DNA from: Aphrocallistes beatrix
Taxonomy: Eukaryota > Porifera > Hexactinellida > Sceptrulophora > Aphrocallistidae
Direction of reading: 5' to 3'
DNA: 64,000 nucleotides
Assembly: GCA_963281255.1 (NCBI GenBank)
Contig: OY725504.1
Span: forward strand, 124,001-188,000
The position numbers were made by a program, and so were the translations under genes. Below, piece after piece: positions 30,200-41,200 of the stretch; position 1 is the stretch's first letter; the number at the start of each line of letters is the position of its first letter. The notes under the pieces were generated by a model, which was not told where the DNA came from, ran no database searches, and was given only the letters and a program-made list of their open reading frames with translations.

Positions 30200-30650
30200 T
30201 CACTTGACATATTCTCTAACCCACTGTTTAACTGTTTGATTGTACGTTTGACTAGCTGTTTAATGGCGTTAGAAGTGGCTGGAACTCATAGTCCCAAGGT
30301 ATGAGACAGCTGACTTTTATTCTAGAAAGTGACCAATAGAATTTGAGAGTTGCTCCATCTTGTAGTTGTCTCACAGTCACGAGACGTGTACGCATGACGT
30401 CACATTTTTGTCACCTTCGAAATTTGTTTCGGAGGTGACAAAAATGTGACGTCACTTCGTCACTGAGTGGTCGCCGGAAACTGCCCTAGTCCCCCTCAAA
30501 GAATTCTCCACTCCTCGACTTCCCCACTTCCCATCCTGAGTATGAAGTACCACATTCCGCAGGGTCAGAATCGTCGCTAGACAAAATGATGAATGCTCCT
30601 ACTGTCTTCACATTGACGACACATAATTAGAGTGAGTTGTTTGTTTGTTT
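30200..30650 (+). pseudogene. decayed duplicate of the RhoGEF 5' exons
   Basis: Closely matches 32555-32975: the 5' flank, the ATG exon at 30262 (MALEVAGTHSPK then gtatg), the intron and the second exon. In the second exon the region equivalent to FVRKSSVD is replaced by an inverted copy of 30395-30424. The codons near 'cttcacattgacgac' are shifted by loss of bases (ttcacatttaatgac in the intact copy). It keeps the donor-like gtgagttg at its end. With no downstream exons attached it cannot make the RhoGEF. Confidence 0.85.
30395..30454. repeat. short perfect hairpin inside the RhoGEF pseudocopy
   Basis: Arms TGACGTCACATTTTTGTCAC and GTGACAAAAATGTGACGTCA extend for about 30 bp with one mismatch around a small loop. 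The intact copy at 32740-32800 has only the left arm, so the right arm was made by an inverted local duplication. Confidence 0.85.
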
Positions 30651-31019
30651 GTTGTTTATTTCAACTCCCTTTTATCCTGTTTTACTGGATTGAAATTCAC
30701 TATCCTAACAATTGATATCCCAAAATTTAAAAATCAAAATTAGGTTAAACGGGTTTTATTCTTCAGACGTACGTCTATGCCATAGAGACATCTCCCTACA
30801 GGAGCTGTACTGATAGTGACTACTCTATCTCCTCAATAATCCTCTGCGATCATTCATGCAGATACAGTAACGATAGTATCACCATTTAATTATGTGTAAA
30901 TATTCCATCCATGGTTGCTCAATATCAGCAATAATCAGCTTAGTTTACTCGACTCATGAAACTTAACATTACTCTTCATCAGGCGCCAATTATTGCTCAA
31001 ATCTTTCCTACCTCAACCA

Positions 31020-31930
31020 CAGAATGGAGAAACCACGATCAGCCAATCAACAGCTAGCTAGGAATGCACTCATTTGAACCTGTGTAGAACAGGGAAAGCT
31101 AACCAATCATTTCTTGTTTAGAGTCATGCCCCCTCCCACTATGGCACCTCTTCCAGAGAGACCACTCTTTCCTTCTGGAATTCTCCATGTAAGTTTAAAA
31201 ATCCCAAAAAGAATTACTCTTTGAAATACTCCATCCTATTCGTACTAGAATGATCTCATTCATGTTTAGAGATAAAATGAATGAATAATTTATTCAGGAC
31301 ACATGCTGTGCCACCTGAGCATACCACAGCATGTTTCTGGTTGTCAGGGAAAGTACCGTGAATTTCTAGAGTGCACGTTGGTTACAGATGGAATGTTATT
31401 CCATTGTTGGTTATCTCTTACAAAGATAGAACTGTGTTTATTCTTAGAAATGAGAACTTTACTGCAGATAGAATTCTGTTCTAGACAATCTGTGTTTCTT
31501 AAAATAACTTGTTTACTCTGAATTGTTATTATTACTGTGCACTTCTCAGTATTGTCACCTGATAGCAATTTGGACGATTCCAACCAATCAAATTACAGTA
31601 AAACCTCATTAATACTAACACGAATAATTCAACACTCAGAACATTGCAAACAGAGATTTTATCTCCTCATTAGATCAAGAATTTGATTGGTTAGAATCAA
31701 TACTAAGTTTGATTGGAAGTTTGTATTATTCTATTCTGTTTAACATGAATTCCTAAATATAAATATTTTGTAATTCTAGGAAGAATGAAGGACTCCACTA
31801 ACAAGCTGTAGGACACATCAACCACTCACACACTCCTCCTGCTGACTCTATGTTCTAGGAGGAGTTTGAAAGTGGACCAATCTTCTATCTGACAAGGAAC
31901 CAAAGCAAATCTCCGCTCACAGACCCGACC
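31020..31930 (+). pseudogene. decayed duplicate of the ZNF207 3' exons
   Basis: 31040-31190 matches 26835-26985: intron sequence 'caatcaacagctagctagg', acceptor 'cttgtttag', and the exon encoding V-MPP..MAP..PERPLFPSG, then a gtaag donor. A degenerate equivalent of the last exon follows at about 31780-31905 (aggaagaatgaaggactcc.., ..gaccaatcttctatctgac). The exon carrying the first half of the GLEBS motif is missing and the last exon has frame-breaking changes. Confidence 0.8.
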
Positions 31931-32609
31931 GAGAGAAACGGAGTCCAAGCGGAACATCGCGAAGAGAGGAGTGGACCGAGGAGGAACAGAGAGGACACAT
32001 TCCTCTGTATCCAGGAGGAGAACTGATTAGAATAGATTCTATTTGTATTGTGCAATATGATTGGATGAATTGTTCTGTATTAAAAGTACTCAGCACAGAA
32101 TAGTATAGAATGGGGAAAGGGAAAGTTCTAGTTTTTGTTTGTTTGTTTGTTTATTATTGTTTACCATCCCTCGAGCACAGAAGCGCCAAAATATTTCTGT
32201 TTGAAATTTACCTTAGTACTGTTGCGTTATCTTTGGATCCTAGTGTTAAATAACCATGGATGTTTTGTACTGTGATATCTTGAGATATCGTAGCTTTATG
32301 AGATTTTATTTGGCTTCTCAAATAGCTTTGTGGTTCAATCGGTTTCATTGTTGCACTAAATTGTGGTATATAACAAAATTTGATGGCACGCGACACAACT
32401 TACTATGCTATAACCCCATATGGACATAAATGCGAAATACAATTCATCCATGGTATATACGAAGTTTTACCAAGCAAGTTGTGTCGCGTGACACTATTAA
32501 GTGGTGATAGACTCCCACATGCCAAAAATCAGCTCTCTATACACTGTCACGTGCCATATTTTCTATCCCACTGTTTGACTGTTTGATTGTACGTTTGACT
32601 AGCTGTTTA
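31931..32609. other. spacer upstream of the RhoGEF start
   Basis: Contains a (TTTG) run near 32137-32150 and the duplicated RhoGEF 5' flank from about 32555. An inverted pair around 32385-32500 (ggcacgcgacacaactt.. / ..aagttgtgtcgcgtgac) forms a foldback of about 115 bp. I see no coding exon. Confidence 0.5.
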
Positions 32610-35067
32610 ATGGCGTTAGAAGTGGCTGGAACTCACAGTCCCAAGGTATGAAACAACTGCCTTTCATTCTGGAATGAACCAATAGAATTTGAGAGTTGCT
32701 CCATCTTGTAGCTGTCTCACAGTCACGAGACGTGTACGCATGACGTCACATTTTTGTCACCTCCGAAATTCGTTCGAAAGTCCTCTGTCGATTCGTCACT
32801 GAGTGGTCGCCGGAAACTGCCCAAGTCCCCCGCAAAGAATTCTCCACTCCTCGACTTCGCCACTTCCCACCCTGAGTATGAAGTGCCACATTCCGCAGGG
32901 TCAGAATCGTCGCTTGACAAAATGATGGATGCTCCTACTGTCTTCACATTTAATGACACAGAATTAGAGTGAGTTGTTTATTTGTTTGTTTGTTTGTTTG
33001 TTTTCTGTTTAGTTCTTCCACTTGGTCAGCGGCCACCCGTTTGTAGTCCCTTACTGACCCTAAAACTGTCTATAACGGCCATCACCTTTTCCCCTTTTTT
33101 ATCACCATATCACCATGAGTGTCGTATGCCACCTTTCACCATCGTTTTATTTGTGACAATTGGTTCAAGATACACATGGTGGTGAAAATTAGCTTTCGAG
33201 AATAAACTATCTTCAGAAGCTCGATTCCGTAGAATACGAATTTAATATCAAAAAAGTATTAAATTATTTGAATGGATTCTCCTTCACTATTATACAATTT
33301 TATTATGAACGTGTTGAGAGAATTCGAGTTGTTCCAATACTTTTAAGCCAAGGTAACTAAAGGGCGCCTCTGGCAAACGATTTAAGTCCGCCACCCACAC
33401 AGCGCAAGCAAACGAAGCGCGCTTGAATATTTTAATATTGTTATGCTCTAGTAAGGTTCCCGCGTCCAATTAAGTTACCCAAGAAATGAGTGATATCTAA
33501 GAAATAAGGATTTGGACCTTAACGAGTACAGAATCCCCAGGCATGACACTTGAATCCTGTTTTCCCATAACGTATACAGTCTTCATTCGTTGGCGAGCTT
33601 GCCGAAGATTATCCTCTACCTCTTCGTTAGCTAGTCCCTCTAACAGTTGCTTCATTGACCCATTCCATTACAGAATAATAATGGCCTTGCACTACGAAGT
33701 CCAGTACGGTCATCGATACTTGAGTTCGGAATAGAGTTAAGGACATAACAAACCTGGGGGAGCAGGGTGAGCCAACTGTCTTTAGTTCTTTTCTTCAAGC
33801 AGACATCTCATTATCTGTTTGGCAGAGTGAACGATTTTGCTGTTGCAAACTATTTCCATTTTGTTGTTGCAAACTATTTCGTAACTATTCACTGTTGAAA
33901 CTTTAGAGTCCACTAATCCATGGTTCTTTGATATGAACAGTTTTATTGATTAATTAACCCTAATTTGACGTGGGGTCAAAGGTATAAATAGAAATGACCC
34001 CACTTTCATTTTCAATTTCAATTCACTTTCAATTAACTTTCACTTTCAATTCAACATTCCTCGTCAAGTTGGGGTTAATCATTGCTATATTTCTGAAGCT
34101 ATTTGTTCTATTTTTAGACAAGAATCTCGATTGATAGACAAAAGAGTGAGTGTTCTAAGATTAGAATCTGACATTCCAGATGACCCTCCCGGTTGTCTAC
34201 GCAAGACGAGTAGCTTGAGTGAGTTTCAAGATCATCCAGACCTACAACTAACACCTCGAGTTCGTTAACTTTCAAATCCTTCTATTACACTTTTATTCTG
34301 TGCCACTTGTGTAAACTTTGATTCTATTTCTAGCCAGCGGTGGATTCCATCTCCCTAGTAACGTCTCGGTATGCGAGTCGAGAGGAGCTGAGTGGAGTCC
34401 GAGGAATGTCTCCTTCTTCTTCCTTCGAGACGCTTCGTAGAGTCCAGACCTTCAACGACAGACAAGAGAAACCCATGATGGAGCTAAGACGCATCTCCAC
34501 CAGTAAGACTCTTTGTTTGTTTGTTTGTTTATTTGTTTGTTTGTTTGTTTGTTTACTTATTGTGATTGAGTTTACTCATTGGTTACTTCTGTCATTTTGA
34601 TATTCTTGACTCAAGGATTGGAGATATATTTGTGTTTATTCAATACTTATTCGCCATTCTTTATCAGTGTTTTGTGATTATTTTTTATTTATTGTTTTTA
34701 TTTTTGTTTACTTGTAGTTAACCTACCACCTACTGACACCAGGTTTGTGCGTTTGTTTGTTTGTTTGTTTATTCTTGTTCTATTTATATCTTGTGTGTAT
34801 TCTATTTTTAGTTCAGTCGAGTTTATAATCAATCCTGACATCAACCTGGTGAGCATTCCATTAAATCATTTCAGTAACCATGGATTACATAAGCTAAATT
34901 CTCACAATGAAAGATAAACGATTTGAGTTCCATTCCTACCTCTTCAAGTTCCAACCAATCGAATACTGTTCTATGTTCTATTTCTGTCTCAGGGCTCCTG
35001 TCTCTCATTGGATGGTCTCGGGAGGTCACTGGATTCTGAGATTTGGCAGGAAACAGTTTCTCCAGAG
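32610..35067 (+). CDS. Lbc-type RhoGEF gene, 5' exons
   Basis: First seven of 23 exons of one gene: 32610-32645, 32712-32968, 34118-34259, 34334-34502, 34718-34742, 34812-34848 and 34993-35067. They encode MALEVAGTHSPK and a Ser-rich, probably phosphorylated regulatory region (SSVDSSLSGRRKLPKSP, GMSPSSSFETLRR, LSLDGLGRSLDSEIW), ending in SPE. The last exon joins in phase 0 to the DH exon at 38218. No C1 or RGS domain is seen. The donor at 34259 (GTTCGT) is weak and was chosen because it restores the phase. A partial pseudocopy of the first two exons lies at 30200-30650. The intron after 32968 starts with a TTTG microsatellite. Confidence 0.78.
33958..34074. mobile_element. piggyBac-like MITE (TTAA target)
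   Basis: 117 bp from CCCTAATTTGACGTGGGG to TCGTCAAGTTGGGG between TTAA copies at 33954-33957 and 34075-34078. It shares the 'ggtataaatagaaa' and 'ccccactttcattttca' interior with 28411-28517. It lies in the RhoGEF intron just before the exon at 34118. Confidence 0.85.
34511..34553 (+). repeat. (TTTG)n microsatellite
   Basis: TTTG units starting about ten bases after the donor at 34503. Shorter runs recur at 32979-33001 and 34751-34770 in neighbouring RhoGEF introns. Confidence 0.88.
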
Positions 35068-35215
35068 GTGACACCTGTAAACATTATTTGTTTATTATTT
35101 GTTATTTTTAAAGAATCATCGAGACAATTTTGAATTGTAATTCAACCACATTCTTCACAAATATTGCTTACTTGTTTGTAAATAAATCGTAGCACACGAG
35201 TATAGTTAGTTTAAC

Positions 35216-37462
35216 ATGGCAGCATCAACTCTACGAATCCCGCGTAATCTAAGTCACGTTTGGTTCAAAATAATGGGCGCCAATACCCGGGGAACAGGTC
35301 CCTCAATTCTACTGGTCGGAGAAAGGAACCGCTATCTCTTCAACTGCGAAGAGGGACTGGAACGTTTGTACAGTGAAATTAGTTTCCCCAAAAAACTCCG
35401 TGCCCTCAGAGGGATATTCTTGACTCAACCATTGTGGGAGCGATTCTCGGCTATTTATAGCTACTCTTCTCTGCGGCTGCTTTCTGAAATGGGAGAGAAG
35501 GAGGGACTCGATTTCCAGATCGTATCAGCCTACCCGGACAAGCTCATTGGCTGTCTAATGGAGAAACCACACATGAAAGTGCCTAAGAATTTGGAGACAT
35601 ACGAAGATGAGGAGGTCCTAATCGAGCCTATCCTTATACGGAAGGTGTCAAGTGGCACAAAGAAGCCTACCACTAGAAATCCACCTTTGAAGAGCAGGTC
35701 TATACCCAATGAGGAAATGCTCGTTAGCTATTATGGGGAACTCTCAGATGTCAGAGGCAATGTGGATCTAGAAGTTTTGGAGAAATGTGGCATTGAAGCG
35801 AGCCATGGGTTGGTGGGAAAGCTGAGAAGAGGGCAGAACGTAGTGTCGCCGAGTGGCAGAGTGTTAAAACCTGAAGATTGTATTGGCCCAACAATAACAG
35901 GCGCTTCTTTTCTAATAATAGAATGCCCAAATAAGGAATTTATATCACCTATTGTGAAGAATGAAAGATTGGAGAGTTTACGAACTTCTAGAAATAGAAT
36001 ATTAAAGGTGTTAGTACATTTGGTGCCAAAAAGTGTCGCTTCGACACAAGAATATCTAAACTGGATGAAAAGTTTTGATTCTAAGACAGAACATTTGGTT
36101 GTATTAACAGACGTGAAAGATAGGATTGCGAACCATGGATATAAGATGAGATGCATTCTAAACTTAGTATCACCCTCTCTCTATCCAATCACCAAGCAAG
36201 ATGAAAAGATGGTTGCTAAGATCCCTGGAATGTGTGAAAATATGCATATAGTGGATGACCTGTGTCACTATCACTTGCATAGAAGCACTCGTGGTGAATT
36301 GGAATGCAACAAGAGTAGTTTTGAGTTGTTAGGGATACCAAAACAGTCAGAAGTTATGCAGAATATTTACAAAGATTTGGAGGAGAATTTCAACTTCAAT
36401 AAGATACGAGTTTACAAACAACAGCTGGTAAACACAGTAGAAAACACAAACAAACAGCTGACACAAGTAACACCTCTACAACACTACAAAGAATTCATTG
36501 ACAGTCCACCTAAACCGGAACTAACACCTCTGAAAAGAGACCCAATCGTTCTATTTTTAGGCACAGGCTCAACCTACTGCACTTCTCACCGCAGCACCTC
36601 CTGTGTTCTAATAATAGACGCAGACAGGAATAGCTACATGCTGGATTGCGGGGAAGGCGCGTATGCACAGATGTGTGACAGATTCGGCGAAGCGACCAAT
36701 GAGATTCTCGCTAGCCTCAAGCTCATCTTTGTGTCACACCGACACACAGACCACCACTCAGGCCTGATACGCCTACTGAACGAGAGAGAGAAGCTGATTG
36801 GGCAGAGGGGCGGACAGCTGTTAGTTCTCGGACCAACCATTCTATCGGAAAAGCTGCGATTCTACTCGGACAATTGCGCCGTGTTGAACTATAGGTTCAT
36901 AAAGAATGGAGACTTGGAAAGTGGTTTGAGTGAGAAGGTGTTAAGAGAGCTGTCCTTGCGACAACTTCAAGCTGTCAGAGTGAGACACTGCTTCGACAGT
37001 TTCGGAGTGTCCTTGGTGCACCAGGAGGGTTGGAAAGTGGTCTACTCGGGGGACACACGGCCAGTGGACGAGTTAGTGAGGGTAGGACAGGAGTGTGACT
37101 TGTTGATCCACGAAGCCACTTTCGAGGATGAAATGGTGGACCACGCAAAGCTTAAAAAACATTCGACCACCCAAGAAGCTATCAGAGTGTCGCAAAAAAT
37201 GAGAGCTAAGTTCACCATTCTGACACATTTCTCTTCCCGCTACAGTCGATTACCGCAATTCGAGGAGGCGTTTGTGTCGCAGAATGTGGCAGTGGCATTC
37301 GACATGATGTCAGTTCGCCTGTCGCAACTTCCCTCACTCATCGAAGCACAGAAATTAGTGAGAGAGATCGCGCCCAAATTCCTGAAGCAGACCTGTCATT
37401 CTGAAGACTTCTGGAATTCAGTGGACAGCTGGGATCCTTATGAGGACGAAGAGGACTATTGA
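35216..37462 (+). CDS. ELAC2: long-form tRNase Z, tRNA 3'-end endonuclease
   Basis: 748 residues in one exon. Removes 3' trailers from pre-tRNA in nucleus and mitochondria; human ELAC2 has 826 residues. The N-terminal half is the catalytically dead beta-lactamase-like domain (FKIMGANTRGTGPSILLVGERNRYLFNCEEG). The C-terminal half carries the active site: LFLGTGSTYCTSHRSTSCVLI, LDCGEGAYAQM, SHRHTDHHSGL (the HxHxDH metal motif, residues ~505-515), VYSGDTRP, LIHEATFED and THFSSRYSRLP. Motif II has the usual residues, with Arg and Thr in variable positions. The start ATG is preceded by an A+T-rich leader. The whole gene lies on the same strand inside the RhoGEF intron 35068-38217. I see no clear mitochondrial presequence. 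Confidence 0.93.
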   Translation: MAASTLRIPRNLSHVWFKIMGANTRGTGPSILLVGERNRYLFNCEEGLERLYSEISFPKKLRALRGIFLTQPLWERFSAIYSYSSLRLLSEMGEKEGLDFQIVSAYPDKLIGCLMEKPHMKVPKNLETYEDEEVLIEPILIRKVSSGTKKPTTRNPPLKSRSIPNEEMLVSYYGELSDVRGNVDLEVLEKCGIEASHGLVGKLRRGQNVVSPSGRVLKPEDCIGPTITGASFLIIECPNKEFISPIVKNERLESLRTSRNRILKVLVHLVPKSVASTQEYLNWMKSFDSKTEHLVVLTDVKDRIANHGYKMRCILNLVSPSLYPITKQDEKMVAKIPGMCENMHIVDDLCHYHLHRSTRGELECNKSSFELLGIPKQSEVMQNIYKDLEENFNFNKIRVYKQQLVNTVENTNKQLTQVTPLQHYKEFIDSPPKPELTPLKRDPIVLFLGTGSTYCTSHRSTSCVLIIDADRNSYMLDCGEGAYAQMCDRFGEATNEILASLKLIFVSHRHTDHHSGLIRLLNEREKLIGQRGGQLLVLGPTILSEKLRFYSDNCAVLNYRFIKNGDLESGLSEKVLRELSLRQLQAVRVRHCFDSFGVSLVHQEGWKVVYSGDTRPVDELVRVGQECDLLIHEATFEDEMVDHAKLKKHSTTQEAIRVSQKMRAKFTILTHFSSRYSRLPQFEEAFVSQNVAVAFDMMSVRLSQLPSLIEAQKLVREIAPKFLKQTCHSEDFWNSVDSWDPYEDEEDY

Positions 37463-38217
37463 GATTAGCTCACACTCTCCCGATTGATTGGTCAGAATTT
37501 CTTAGAAATTATTATTAAAATGAGCGCGCTTAATTTGCTATCAATAATAGGCGCCTAATAGAATCAACTTTATTTGACGCCAAAAGAATCAAGTAATATT
37601 AGGCGGGTACTAAAGTAATACCATTGATAGGTGTCTGTAAACCTCCTCCTGTCCTACTAAGGTAGGACAGGAGTCCAACATTTTTTAAAATCTTAGATGC
37701 TCAAATATCGATATACAGCTATTGTTGTTACCCAGAGAAAACTAAATCTCGGACTATAGTGGAAGAAAAATGTAACTGGGATATATATTTAGACTCAATT
37801 AACATAATTTGGGGGGTTTAGTTGTAACCTATAAGTTTGTGTAGAGTCCTGCCATACCACAGCTTCCTCCAATGTTCCATATCCCCCCCCAGGTACCCAC
37901 ACTTGGCGCCCATGGCACTGTGCATCTAAAATTCATAATATCCAGGAGAGGATATTAACGAATTTTAAATTCTGAGTTTGAATTGATTCTTCTTGAATGA
38001 ATGGTGCCCATGTACGATCCAACAAAGTTGCATTCAACATTTACCATTGCAATATATCATGTGTTCTATTTGCGTGCAAAATTGTTGCATGGAAAAAGGT
38101 ATAACTTCTAACGGACCTATTTTACCAAACATTGAACATACATTCCTTATATGGTGTTGATTTATCAGGGATAAACGATTATTAGTATTTCACACCTTTA
38201 ATTTTGTTTACTTCTAG
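37463..38217. other. spacer/intron 3' of ELAC2
   Basis: Remainder of the RhoGEF intron. A short hairpin at 37652-37675 (tcctgtcctac / gtaggacagga) about 200 bases after the ELAC2 stop is the only structure noticed. No exon is seen until 38218. Confidence 0.5.
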
Positions 38218-41200
38218 GTTGTGAATGGTTTAACTGAGAGAGAAACTAACAGACAATCTGCAATCCATGGTACGCTAATGCAATCTCTAATAATATCTTC
38301 GAGTCTATATTTGATTGAGTTATTTTTAGAACTGATCTGGACAGAACAGAACCATCTTCTCACCTTGAAAGTTATGCAAAAAGTGAGTTCAGCGAAACAA
38401 CAAGAATAGACAGAAATGCCAATGGCATTTGTTTGTGTAAACAAACATTTTCACACAACATTCCCGTGTTTGTTCTATTTTTAACTCAATTCTTAATATA
38501 GCATGCTTACTCCTATTTCATGGTAGCGATATTGCGTACATAGCTGATGATTGGTTGAAAAGGTGTTAAAATAATCCTCTAAAATCTAATACAAGTATTG
38601 CCCAACAGTACAGTACAATGTTACATGCTACCACACACACATAAAAACATATATATATATACATATACACACATATATATGTATATATATATCCCAGTCT
38701 CTACACAGAAAAATTCTCAGTGTAGTAGCGTTAGTCTCTGTAATACGTTAAACTACCGTCAGGATTCCATCTCTCTGTTCATCCATGTACTGCTCTATCC
38801 TGATACTATTTTTATCTTCTATCGCCTTTTCCGCATACCTGTCTTCTCCTATTCTCTTCCAGTAATAGTCAGCAAACGACAACTCGAAATGCCATCCAAA
38901 CGCCACTGTCCTAGTAACAAAGTGTCTTCGTGCCATCATTCCCTTCAGGTACGCTTCTGTTTGGCGTCTTTTGGTTCTCTTCTCTTCTTCCACTCTCTGT
39001 TCCTTCCTCCTCCTCAATAGGCACCACACGACCACACGGTAAGTGTACGAGATCAGGTTGAAGGGTGGAGGGAAAAACGACTTCTCCTTATACTCGTTAA
39101 CTATCTCCAAGAAATTGAATAGGTATATGCTGGCTGCATTTTTCGACACGTCCTCGTAGATTTGAGAAAAGTATGCGATCATCAGGTTCAACAGTAGAAC
39201 ATTGGCGATCAAGATCCAGAACATAATTGCTATGTAAGTCAGGATCTGAGTTGTCAACCAGAAATTCGCAACTGGTTGTGAGCCTACCCCGAAAAAAGTC
39301 GAATTGCTTGGAAGCGGAATGATTACAAACGGGTTGCTCTCTAATTCATCCAGGAAATATTCCCCGAATATCTGGTAGTAGGGGTAGAATATGTACACGA
39401 TTAGTTGCCCTGTGATCCCGCTAGCTAGAGCAGACGTACTAGTGGTGTTACCTGTAGTGGCTGTTGCTAGTGCCATCTCCGCTATACCAAAGCACAACGC
39501 CACTAAGATGATTATAATTAAGAAGTACAACATCCGTTTGAAGGCTAGAAAACAGGTATAGACAAGCGGCCCGATTCCCGGGAATATCAAGATGTATTGG
39601 AAGAAACGGACGTAAAACAATGTCGAGAAAAGCCCGAAGTAAATCCTGACGACCTGAAACAGATCTACATCATTGCTATTCGTCTCTCTCTCGCGGAAAA
39701 TATAATACGTAACGACGGAGATAACGAATCCTATCACTATAATTATGTCCAGCAGGTTCCATACGGACGCTAAGTACTCGAAGAGAGCCGCTTTAAAAAC
39801 CCTCCCATTCTCCTTAACCTTCTCCCAGCCAGTTTTGCTAGACTTCCTCTTGTTCTCGAACTTGTCGCTGAGGAAGTTTTTGTACTGGTAGATTTCATCG
39901 AGATAGTTCGTCACAACGTATATCATGTATATGATGAAGATGATGTCTCTGTCTCTGATAATTCTAGCGGATGCCCCCGTCTGTTCATTCCTCCAATAGA
40001 AGCAAATCAGGAGGATTAACATGAATAAAAATAGAATGTAGAACGAAACGTGGAAGAAAAACGTGTTTCGAGGAGTGACGATGCGTTTTAGGAGAAATTT
40101 CATCGAGTTTATTTTCCAGAAAGATTTGATGTTGTTCACGGTTTCCACCCATAGGTTCACGTCTTTATCGGCTTTGTTTGTGAGTCTGTTTACTCCTTGC
40201 CATTCATTGTTGACGTGTCTCGTTATGCTTCTCTCCGAGAAGAAGTTACTAAGCCCGGCCTAAAATAGATACATTTTCTAAATATAGTATCGGTACTGAA
40301 ATTAACTTTGTCAACATGCTATTAGTACATTGTGTACAGGCTATTCTGATTGGCTGATAAAATTTGGTATTTATTAGTGTAGAGACCTCCCACATCAACT
40401 CAACAGTTAATTAATAAATCCCTTAAATGGCGCTAGATTTTTGCTAACTCATTTCCGGTTAAGCCATTTTGGGCGGGGAAACCTTAGAAGTGTGGGATCT
40501 TTGCTATAAATAGAAATAACCCCAGGTAATTTAAGGGTTTATGACGCAAAAATACTATAACCACCCTGGTGATAATTTAAGGTAGATGGAATGTGGATGT
40601 TGTACCTGTTGTGCCAAGTTGATGAGCGTAATTTCTCCCCAAAATGGAAGTTTCTGCTCAAATATAACTCTCAGTGCAGTTCCGTGCTTGAGAGCTTCGT
40701 TCAGTAGGCCAATGGCGATATTCTCGTACTTGATGGAATGCTCAGTCATCGTTTCGTGTTCCTCTTTCGAGATAGAAGTGTCCTCTTTCAAAAGTTTTGA
40801 CATTCCTTTTAGAATCTTCGCAGCTGCGATTGCGTTCCCAATTTGGAAGATTCCTACATTCATTAGGTCTCAAAATGAGTACAGAAATGCCTTATATCAG
40901 TGGTTCCCAACCTGGGGTCCATGGACCCCTTAGTGGTCCACAGAAGATAACAGGGGTGTTCACGGAATTCGAAATTTTGTGTTACAGTTAATAGGAGAGG
41001 GTCAGAATATAGGAAAATTGCTATAGGAGGACCACAGCCAAAAAGGATTGAAAACAGCTGCCCTATTTGCCTCTATTCGTTTGTACGCATTACGTAGGTG
41101 TAGATATGCGGGCGCCTAATATTGATTACTTTCATTAATGCATTTCGAAAGTTGTTTACTTTATGTATTTATTGTAAACAAAAACAGATAAAATACAGTA

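Noticed and set aside
31602..31680. Pogo-like start 'cagtaaaacctcattaat'
   Set aside because: Resembles a TIR after TA, but no matching right end was found. At most a truncated fragment.
35731..36156. 141-codon minus-strand frame inside ELAC2
   Set aside because: Wholly within the conserved ELAC2 coding sequence and without recognisable features.
40424..40540. A third piggyBac-like MITE around the TATA-like box at 40502
   Set aside because: Shares 'ctataaatagaaataacccc' and weak inverted 'cccttaaat/atttaaggg' ends. TTAA duplications outside CCC..GGG ends are not clear, so it was not called.
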